Assembly: GCA_047620505.1 (NCBI GenBank)
Contig: JBLHKS010000210.1
Coordinates: 1 to 12,230 of the forward strand
DNA: 12,230 bases
Source of the DNA: JBLHKS01 sp047620505
GTDB taxonomy: Bacteria; Verrucomicrobiota; Verrucomicrobiia; Verrucomicrobiales; DEV007
Direction of reading: 5' to 3'
This document shows, one piece after another, positions 1 to 5,251 of the stretch. How positions within the stretch are numbered: position 1 is the first letter of the stretch; every line of letters begins with the position of its first letter. Made by a program: the position numbers and the translations under genes. The notes under the pieces are model-generated. The model did not search any database, was not told the DNA's origin, and was given only the letters and a program-made list of their open reading frames with translations.

Positions 1-1
1 G

Positions 2-877
2 CTTCCGCCCGGCGGCGTGATCAATTGGGGCGCGGGTTTTCTGCCGGCTGAGCATCAGGCGACAACGCTCGATACGACGAATCCGGACCAGCCGATCGCT
101 GATCTCTTTCCGCCCCGGGACTTCAACGAGGTGACTGATCAGAGCGACAAGGACGGGCTGGATTTTCTGGCGAAGTTGAATCGATTGCATCGCGAAGCGC
201 GGGCCGGAAACACGGAACTCGAAGCCCGAATCAAGGCGTACGAGATGGCGGCGCGGCTCCAGCTGAGCGCTCCCGAGGTGATGGATCTTCGGGGCGAAAC
301 CGAGCTGACTAAGAAGCTCTACGACATCGAACACCCTGACATTGGCCCCTTTGGAAGGCAGTGTCTGCTCGCGCGAAGGTTGGTCGAACGCGGCGTTCGC
401 TTCATCCAGATTTATTGCGGCGCAGAGAACACGACGGCCGAGAAAATTCGGCCAAACTGGGACAGCCATGAGGATTTGCCACGCGATCACGGTTATTGGG
501 GCGCGATTCTCGATACCGGAGCGTCAGCGTTGATCAAGGACCTCAAAGCGCGCGGAATGCTGGACGACACGTTGGTGATTTGCACGTCTGAGTTTGGTCG
601 TCAGCCCGCGGCACAGGGCAAAGGGCGCGATCACAACGGCGGCGGATTCACAGCTTGGATGGCAGGCGGCGGGATCAAGCCCGGAGTCGGCTACGGAGCG
701 ACGGACGAGCTTGGATTCAAGGCAGTGGACAAAATCGTGCACAGTTACGAATTGCACGCGACGGCTCTGCACTTGTTAGGGCTGGATCACGAGCAGCTGA
801 GCTGGTATCACAACGGGCTGAAGCAGCGCTTAACTGGATTTGAAGGGAAAGGAGTAATTCATGAACTTTTGGCTTAG
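2..877 (+). CDS. DUF1501 family protein, C-terminal part (5' end outside window)
   Basis: The reading frame is open from the window edge (codons LPPGG before the GTG at 17), so the N-terminus is missing and the GTG is not taken as the start. DUF1501 proteins belong to the alkaline phosphatase/sulfatase-like fold and are usually some 450-490 residues, so about the last 60% is visible. Family-typical segments are the N-W-D-S-H stretch (nt 455-469), the T-S-E-F-G-R stretch near nt 584-601, R-D-H-N (nt 626-637) followed by a glycine-rich A-W-M-A-G-G-G, and the ending with H-A-T-A-L-H-L-L-G-L-D-H and Y-H-N-G. His and Asp in these motifs are probable metal ligands, by analogy with the superfamily. 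The substrate is unknown. The last 17 nt overlap the PSD1 gene at 861, implying translational coupling, and DUF1501/PSD1 pairs are common in PVC genomes. Family assignment is confident; biochemical role is not known. Confidence 0.9.
   Translation, partial: LPPGGVINWGAGFLPAEHQATTLDTTNPDQPIADLFPPRDFNEVTDQSDKDGLDFLAKLNRLHREARAGNTELEARIKAYEMAARLQLSAPEVMDLRGETELTKKLYDIEHPDIGPFGRQCLLARRLVERGVRFIQIYCGAENTTAEKIRPNWDSHEDLPRDHGYWGAILDTGASALIKDLKARGMLDDTLVICTSEFGRQPAAQGKGRDHNGGGFTAWMAGGGIKPGVGYGATDELGFKAVDKIVHSYELHATALHLLGLDHEQLSWYHNGLKQRLTGFEGKGVIHELLA
851..854 (+). promoter_or_regulatory. Shine-Dalgarno site of the PSD1 gene
   Basis: GGAG (within AAAGGAG, 848-854) lies 6 nt before the ATG at 861, inside the end of the DUF1501 gene. 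It fixes the start of the downstream gene and supports coupled translation. It is the only clear Shine-Dalgarno sequence found in this window. Confidence 0.75.
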
Positions 878-3821
878 AATCGGCGGCATTTTTTCTTTGC
901 TGGCCGCGCTTTTTGGGAGCGCCCATGCAGTCGACTTCGAAACGGAGGTTTTGCCGATTTTCAAAACGCATTGCTTCGAATGTCACGGCCCCGAAACGCA
1001 GAAATCCGGCTTTCGGCTCGACCTTCGCTCGGCCGCGATGACGGGAGGAACTGAGGGAGTCGCGATTCTGCCGAACAAGCCGGACGAGAGCCCGCTGATC
1101 CAGTACATTGGCCTGCCGAAAGGTGATGATCTACGAATGCCGCCAAAAGGAGCCGGGCTAGCAGCTGCTGAGATCCTAAAGCTTCGGGAGTGGGTCGCTT
1201 CCGGCGCAAATTGGCCGGATTCGGCGGCCGGTGAGGATTCGCGTTTGGCGCATTGGGCGTGGCAACCGATTCGTGCTGAAGCCTCGGCGGCGCTCGACAT
1301 CGATCACTTCATTTCCGCAACGCTGAAGGAAAATGGCCTAACGCTTTCGCCAGAAGCCGACCGTCGAACTTTGATTCGCCGCTTGTCTTTCGATCTGCAC
1401 GGCCTGCCTCCAGCAACTGAAGCGGTCGAGCGGTTTTTGAACGATCCTGATCCGCAGGCTTACGAAAAACTCGTCGATCAGATGCTAAGCTCGACCCATT
1501 TTGGCGAACGCTTTGCTCAGCATTGGCTGGACATCGCGCACTACGCCGATACGCACGGTTTCGAGCGAGATAAGCGGAGGGACTCGGCATGGCGTTACCG
1601 AGATTACGTCATCGCTGCGTTCAACGAGGACAAGCCCTACGATCGGTTTCTTAAGGAGCAAATCGCTGGCGATGTGTTTTGGCCAGACGATGAAGCGGCG
1701 ACGATCGCAACTGGATTTTTGGCAGCGGGCCCTTGGGATTTTGTGGGTCAGAAAGAGACGAAAAGCCCGGTTCTGCGCCGCTCAGCCCGAGCTCTGGATC
1801 TCGACGACATGGCGACGCAAGTCATGACATCGACGGTAGGTTTGACCGTGAATTGTGCGCGCTGCCACGACCATAAATTGGATCCAATTTCGCAGGAAGA
1901 ATATTATCAGCTGCTCGCCGTTTTCGCTGGCGTGAACCGCGACGAACGCATCACGAGCGGAGCTTCGAAAGCTCGTTATGATTCGGAAAAGGCGGCACTT
2001 TCGAAGCAGCTGAATGAGACTGATTTCGAAATCGGGCGAATTGAAGGCAGCGGGCTCGACCTGGCCGATATCGTTGGCGGCGGAAACGGCTTAGGAACGG
2101 GAGCAATCGGGCAAGGGCTCGATGCTCGCACGGCTCAGGTTCAGACGCGGAAGTTCGGCGCGCTGGGTAACGTCAAAGCGAACCATTTTTCTAAATCGAG
2201 CTTCGATTTCGTAGACGGCGTCTTCATTCCAGACGGCGGGGACGGAACCGCGAAGATTCCGGTTAGCTCGACCGGCGTTTCGATTTCCGGGCTTCCAAAA
2301 ACCAGCGTCGCGGCTTGGGATATGATTCGAAACGGCCCGGTCGCGAGCCAGCATTCGACGGAGCACGGCGACATCGATTTTACCAAAGATGGGCACTCGC
2401 TGCTCGGGCTGCATGCCAACGCCGGGATCACTTTTGATCTTGCCGCGATGCGAAAATCTACAGGCGAAGGTGAGATGAAATTTACCACGCGACTGGGATA
2501 TTTCGGCGCGTCTGGCGGCAACCGAGCAGATGTCTGGATTTTCCTCGATGGTGTAAAAGTCGCCGAATTCAAGCAGCTCAAACGAGACGATGGATTGAAA
2601 GACGTCGAGCTCGCCTTGCCTGCAGCTGCTGGGTTCCTGACATTGATTGCAACCGACGGCGGTAACGGCTATGGAATGGATCAGATCGGTTTTGGAGATC
2701 CGAAAATCAGAGCGGCGACGCCTCGAGATATTTCCGTGAAGGACCGCGCTAGACTCGCGGAGTTGGGCAAGAAGAAAGCCGAATCTGAAGCCAAATTAAA
2801 GGCGCTCGGAACTCCTCCGAAGTTTTACGGCGTCGTAGCCGAAAAAGAAATGCCGGCGGTTCGGATTCAGCGTCGTGGCGATCCAGAAAATGAGTTTGGC
2901 GATCCCGTCACGCCTGGCGCGGTCGCGCTGTTGAAAATGTTGGATCCGGCCTTGGGCGATCACAAATCCAGCGAGTTCGAACGCCGCAAAGCGCTCGCTA
3001 ACTGGATCACTCATCTGGAAAATCCGCTCACTGCGCGCGTGATCGTAAACCGGCTTTGGTATTGGCATTTTGGTCAGGGAATCGTCAGCACTCCGAGCGA
3101 TTTCGGCTTCGGTGGCGGCCACCCATCGCATCCGGAATTGCTCGATTGGTTGGCAGCGGAATTGCCGCGTCAAAAGTGGTCGCTGAAGACGATCCACCGC
3201 CTGATTTTGACCAGCCGGACTTACAAACAGGATTCCCGTTATGCAATCGACGCTGCCGGGATCAGTGTCGACGCCGGGAACCGTCTGCTCTGGCGTCAGA
3301 ACCCGCGCCGGGTCGATGCCGAGACCGTTCGCGACTCCGTTTTGTTCGTTAGCGGTAAGCTGAATATCGATGTCGGCGGTCCTGGATTCGAAGACTTCAA
3401 ATTCACCGATGCCTACGCTCCTATTTACGATTATTTCACCGCCGACGAACCCGAATTCTGGCGGCGCAGCATTTATCGTTACGTCGTCCGAACGACGCCC
3501 GATCAGTTTCTGACAACTCTTGACTGCCCCGATCCAGCTAACTTCACTCCAACTCGCCAGACGACGACAACGCCGCTTCAGTCTTTGGCCCTATATAATA
3601 ACGAATTTATGCTGAGGCAGGCGCGGTACCTCGCCGAACGAATCGAAGCTGAAAGCGGAGTGAAGCCGGACGAGAAAGTAAAAACGGCGTTCGAAATCCT
3701 TCTAGGCAGACCTCCTTCTTCAGCCGAGTTGCCGCTCGCCTCGGAATTCATCGAATCCAAAGGGCTCTTTTCGTTTTGTCGCTCCCTTTTGAATGCTAAC
3801 GAATTCGTCTTTGTCGATTGA
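861..3821 (+). CDS. PSD1 / planctomycete cytochrome C domain protein (PSCyt1-DUF1549-NPCBM-like-DUF1553)
   Basis: A 986-residue exported protein. Residues 1-23 form a signal peptide with a hydrophobic core ending A-H-A. The PSCyt1 domain (about 24-125) has heme motif C38-F-E-C-H42 and a likely axial Met in R-M-P-P (M93). DUF1549/PSCyt2 (about 145-360) carries a second heme motif, C332-A-R-C-H336, followed by D-H-K-L-D-P-I, a family hallmark. Residues about 490-615 look like an NPCBM-type carbohydrate-binding beta-sandwich (L-G-L-H-A-N-A-G-I-T-F-D-L, A-D-V-W-I-F-L-D-G, G-D-P-K). DUF1553/PSD1 (about 704-965) contains N-P-L-T-A-R-V-I-V-N-R-L-W, H-P-E-L-L-D-W-L and S-R-T-Y-K-Q, and ends with N-A-N-E-F. 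The start is supported by a Shine-Dalgarno site. Such proteins are abundant in PVC bacteria and are suspected to act in extracellular or periplasmic polymer breakdown; no reaction is proven. The gene follows and overlaps DUF1501. Confidence 0.93.
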   Translation: MNFWLRIGGIFSLLAALFGSAHAVDFETEVLPIFKTHCFECHGPETQKSGFRLDLRSAAMTGGTEGVAILPNKPDESPLIQYIGLPKGDDLRMPPKGAGLAAAEILKLREWVASGANWPDSAAGEDSRLAHWAWQPIRAEASAALDIDHFISATLKENGLTLSPEADRRTLIRRLSFDLHGLPPATEAVERFLNDPDPQAYEKLVDQMLSSTHFGERFAQHWLDIAHYADTHGFERDKRRDSAWRYRDYVIAAFNEDKPYDRFLKEQIAGDVFWPDDEAATIATGFLAAGPWDFVGQKETKSPVLRRSARALDLDDMATQVMTSTVGLTVNCARCHDHKLDPISQEEYYQLLAVFAGVNRDERITSGASKARYDSEKAALSKQLNETDFEIGRIEGSGLDLADIVGGGNGLGTGAIGQGLDARTAQVQTRKFGALGNVKANHFSKSSFDFVDGVFIPDGGDGTAKIPVSSTGVSISGLPKTSVAAWDMIRNGPVASQHSTEHGDIDFTKDGHSLLGLHANAGITFDLAAMRKSTGEGEMKFTTRLGYFGASGGNRADVWIFLDGVKVAEFKQLKRDDGLKDVELALPAAAGFLTLIATDGGNGYGMDQIGFGDPKIRAATPRDISVKDRARLAELGKKKAESEAKLKALGTPPKFYGVVAEKEMPAVRIQRRGDPENEFGDPVTPGAVALLKMLDPALGDHKSSEFERRKALANWITHLENPLTARVIVNRLWYWHFGQGIVSTPSDFGFGGGHPSHPELLDWLAAELPRQKWSLKTIHRLILTSRTYKQDSRYAIDAAGISVDAGNRLLWRQNPRRVDAETVRDSVLFVSGKLNIDVGGPGFEDFKFTDAYAPIYDYFTADEPEFWRRSIYRYVVRTTPDQFLTTLDCPDPANFTPTRQTTTTPLQSLALYNNEFMLRQARYLAERIEAESGVKPDEKVKTAFEILLGRPPSSAELPLASEFIESKGLFSFCRSLLNANEFVFVD

Positions 3822-3825
3822 GCCT

Positions 3826-3840
3826 GTCGGTCAGCCCGAC
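3826..3840 (+). terminator. Small hairpin after PSD1 gene
   Basis: A 5-bp perfect stem (GTCGG and CCGAC) around a TCAGC loop begins 4 nt after the PSD1 stop codon. There is no T-tract, so this is at best a weak terminator or 3'-end stabiliser. It occupies the 60-nt gap before the FkbM gene, in which no convincing promoter or ribosome binding site was seen. Confidence 0.25.
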
Positions 3841-3881
3841 CACGGCTTGCATTCTCTGAATTTTACGGTCCCCTTCCAATC

Positions 3882-4475
3882 ATGAGCTGCAAACTTGACG
3901 AGCGCTATTTGGAAACCATCGAACTCCCGCCGGGGGCGATTGTGGTCGATTGCGGAGCGAGCGTGGGCGACACAGTTGCCGTTTTTCTAGCCAAAGGAGC
4001 TACGGTGCATGCGTTTGAGCCGAACCCGCTCGCATTTGCGCATTTGAAGCAGCGATTCGAGGGCGAAACGGCGCTGACTCTTTACCCGAATGCGATCTCG
4101 GGGGCCGACGGCACAGCTGAGTTTTATCCTCATGAAGATCTCGCTGAAGACACGCTCGGATCGGCGAACGGCTCTTCGCTCCTCGCGTTTAAGGGGAATG
4201 TTCGGACTGACGAGCCGTACTCAGTTGAAACGGTGGATTTGAGCCGAATTCTGCGAGAACTCGGGCAGCAAGTTGCGTTCTTGAAAATCGATATCGAGGG
4301 CGCCGAGATAGGGGCGGTCAATCGGCTTCTGGACACCGGTGCCCACCGTCTTGCCGATCAAATCGTGGTCGAAACCCATGAAATTAAGATTCCAGAGCTG
4401 CTGGAGCCAACTGAGAAACTGCGGGCGCGAATCGCCGACGAGGGCGTCGAAAATATTCGGCTCGATTGGCACTGA
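3882..4475 (+). CDS. FkbM family SAM-dependent methyltransferase
   Basis: A 197-residue Rossmann-type methyltransferase. Motif I for S-adenosylmethionine binding is V-V-D-C-G-A-S-V-G-D (residues 21-30). The acidic ribose-binding position is the Glu in A-F-E-P-N-P (residues 44-49). The FkbM hallmark L-K-I-D-I-E-G-A-E is at residues 134-142, and the following strand has V-E-T-H (163-166). No signal peptide or membrane segment is visible, so the enzyme is probably cytoplasmic. FkbM enzymes typically methylate hydroxyl groups of sugars or polyketides; the acceptor cannot be read from sequence. It is shorter than many FkbM proteins (often 230-290 residues), mainly at the ends, but has the core motifs. 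No Shine-Dalgarno site precedes the ATG, which is chosen because motif I follows about 20 residues later, as is usual. No glycosylation genes are adjacent; it may share a transcript with PSD1 upstream (60-nt gap). Confidence 0.88.
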   Translation: MSCKLDERYLETIELPPGAIVVDCGASVGDTVAVFLAKGATVHAFEPNPLAFAHLKQRFEGETALTLYPNAISGADGTAEFYPHEDLAEDTLGSANGSSLLAFKGNVRTDEPYSVETVDLSRILRELGQQVAFLKIDIEGAEIGAVNRLLDTGAHRLADQIVVETHEIKIPELLEPTEKLRARIADEGVENIRLDWH

Positions 4476-4485
4476 TTGGCTCTTC

Positions 4486-4509
4486 GACGAAATTCTCACG
4501 AATTTCGTC
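4486..4509 (+). terminator. Perfect 10-bp stem-loop after the FkbM gene
   Basis: Arms GACGAAATTC (4486-4495) and GAATTTCGTC (4500-4509) pair perfectly around the loop TCAC, starting 11 nt after the FkbM stop codon. No T-tract follows, so it may be a non-canonical terminator, an RNA-stability element, or a protein site on DNA. Its position at the 3' end of a gene favours the first two. Confidence 0.6.
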
Positions 4510-4522
4510 AGCATCTGCTGCT

Positions 4523-4558
4523 GTCATCCCGAGCCTGTCGAGGGACCTCTGCGATGAC
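4523..4558. repeat. REP-like imperfect palindrome (dispersed repeat candidate)
   Basis: The outer arms GTCATC (4523-4528) and GATGAC (4553-4558) are complementary, and TCCC/GGGA pair further in. The text (GTCATCCCGAG..., then GTCGAGGGACCTCTG) resembles a short intergenic repeat that I recall from many bacterial genomes, with the GTCATCCCGAG...GTCGAGGGA pattern. One copy is visible here, between the FkbM hairpin and the toxin-antitoxin promoter. Classification as a repeat rests on memory of such elements and on the palindrome, not on multiple copies in this window. Confidence 0.5.
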
Positions 4559-4595
4559 GTTTGACTCCATGTTCTGCAAAAAGGCAGGCTGGAAT

Positions 4596-4623
4596 TTGAC
4601 TCGTTAAATTATGGCCATACAAT
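4596..4623 (+). promoter_or_regulatory. Candidate sigma-70-type promoter of the toxin-antitoxin operon
   Basis: TTGACT (4596-4601) and TACAAT (4618-4623) resemble -35 and -10 boxes with a 16-bp spacer. The -10 box overlaps the ATG at 4622, so a transcript from here would start near 4630 and would need an internal start (GTG at 4631 is in frame) or leaderless translation. The octamer TTTGACTC occurs twice, at 4560-4567 and 4595-4602; the upstream copy has no matching -10 box. Confidence 0.4.
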
Positions 4624-4628
4624 GGCCA
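4610..4628. promoter_or_regulatory. Candidate autoregulatory operator of the toxin-antitoxin operon
   Basis: TATGGCCATA (4610-4619) is a perfect 10-bp palindrome, and its core TGGCCA recurs at 4623-4628. The two cores are 11 bp apart, about one helical turn. Together they cover the candidate -10 box and the toxin start codon. Phd/YefM antitoxins usually repress their own operon by binding short palindromes at the promoter, so this is a natural operator candidate. It is inferred, with no direct proof. Confidence 0.45.
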
Positions 4629-4930
4629 CTGTGGTATTCGAGATTGAATTCACCAAGGACGCTCACGACGATTTCCGCAGTTTGGATGGCCACATCCGGG
4701 CGGCAATTCGGCAAGCTCTTGAAGTTTACCTCCGTCATGAACCAACCAAGGTAAGTAAAAGTCGCATTAAAAGGCTTCGTGCTTTACGCCGCCCTCAGTT
4801 TCGCCTCCGCATCAACAATTATCGTGTTTACTACGACGTTGAAGATGAGTTGGTGACAATTTTGGGCATCGTATCAAAGGTGTCTTCTTATGACTGGCTT
4901 GCCTACAACTCCATTGAAGAAGATGACTAA
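4622..4930 (+). CDS. RelE/ParE superfamily toxin of a type II toxin-antitoxin module
   Basis: A 102-residue basic protein with the RelE/ParE pattern: an N-terminal strand (V-V-F-E-I-E-F-T), two helices (about residues 11-40), then F-R-L-R-I-N-N-Y-R-V-Y-Y-D-V (60-73) and V-T-I-L-G-I-V-S-K-V-S-S-Y-D-W (78-92). RelE-type members cut ribosome-bound mRNA and ParE-type members block gyrase; the sequence does not decide which, although the basic R-L-R-I-N-N-Y-R segment is compatible with an RNase fold. The start is uncertain: ATG 4622 is used, but GTG 4631 would give nearly the same protein. The gene precedes its antitoxin and overlaps it by 8 nt. This stretch is more AT-rich than its surroundings (28 of 60 bases are G or C at 4741-4800, against 37 of 60 at 10201-10260) and uses codons such as AGT, AAA and AGG, which suggests horizontal acquisition. 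Confidence 0.85.
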   Translation: MATVVFEIEFTKDAHDDFRSLDGHIRAAIRQALEVYLRHEPTKVSKSRIKRLRALRRPQFRLRINNYRVYYDVEDELVTILGIVSKVSSYDWLAYNSIEEDD

Positions 4931-5168
4931 AGTTCCAGTGAATGAAGCTAAAGATCAACTAACCTCGCTGTTGAAGCGAGCAGAGGACGAAGAGGTCTTG
5001 ATCACCCGCCATGGAAGACCCGCTGGTATTCTCATTGGATTTGCCGACGAGGAAGACTACTTCGAGTATAAGCTAGAAAACGATCCTCGATTTGAAGCGC
5101 GTATCGCTCGGTCTCGCGCTCAGAAAAGACGCGGTGAAGTATTTAAGCTGGAGGAGATCGACCCATAA
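4923..5168 (+). CDS. Phd/YefM family antitoxin
   Basis: An 81-residue protein read from ATG 4923. An upstream in-frame ATG at 4890 would add 11 residues that do not fit the family, whereas M-T-K-V-P-V-N-E-A-K is a typical Phd/YefM beginning. The N-terminal DNA-binding/dimer part includes A-K-D-Q-L-T-S-L-L-K-R-A (residues 9-20), V-L-I-T-R-H-G-R-P-A-G-I-L-I (25-38) and a charged C-terminal tail (about 45-81) expected to wrap and neutralise the toxin. The start codon lies inside the toxin's end (ATGACTAA, 4923-4930), so translation is coupled. A purine-rich GAAGAAG just before the start is a weak ribosome site with very short spacing. The antitoxin probably represses the operon through the palindromes at 4610-4628. 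Pairing with the upstream RelE/ParE gene makes the assignment firm. Confidence 0.87.
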   Translation: MTKVPVNEAKDQLTSLLKRAEDEEVLITRHGRPAGILIGFADEEDYFEYKLENDPRFEARIARSRAQKRRGEVFKLEEIDP

Positions 5169-5172
5169 CCAA

Positions 5173-5244
5173 CCGAGGCAGAACAATTGACAGTTCGGGG
5201 TGACGTTGGGAAATCGAAACCCAACTTGAAATCGAGCGCCTCGG
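5173..5244. terminator. Nested inverted repeats between convergent operons (candidate bidirectional terminator)
   Basis: An outer 7-bp inverted repeat (CCGAGGC at 5173-5179, GCCTCGG at 5238-5244) encloses a perfect 6-bp hairpin (GTTGGG at 5205-5210, CCCAAC at 5220-5225, 9-nt loop). The block starts 4 nt after the antitoxin stop and ends 7 nt before the stop of the minus-strand HhH gene. No long T-run follows on either strand. Position and symmetry suggest a shared termination region or a cruciform. Confidence 0.45.
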
Positions 5245-5251
5245 CTAACGG

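Noticed and set aside
4339..4557. 72-codon plus-strand frame running over the FkbM end and the REP-like element
   Set aside because: It overlaps the FkbM gene in another frame, and its end (C-C-H-P-E-P-V-E-G) is just the translated palindromic repeat, which gives the same spurious peptide wherever such repeats occur.
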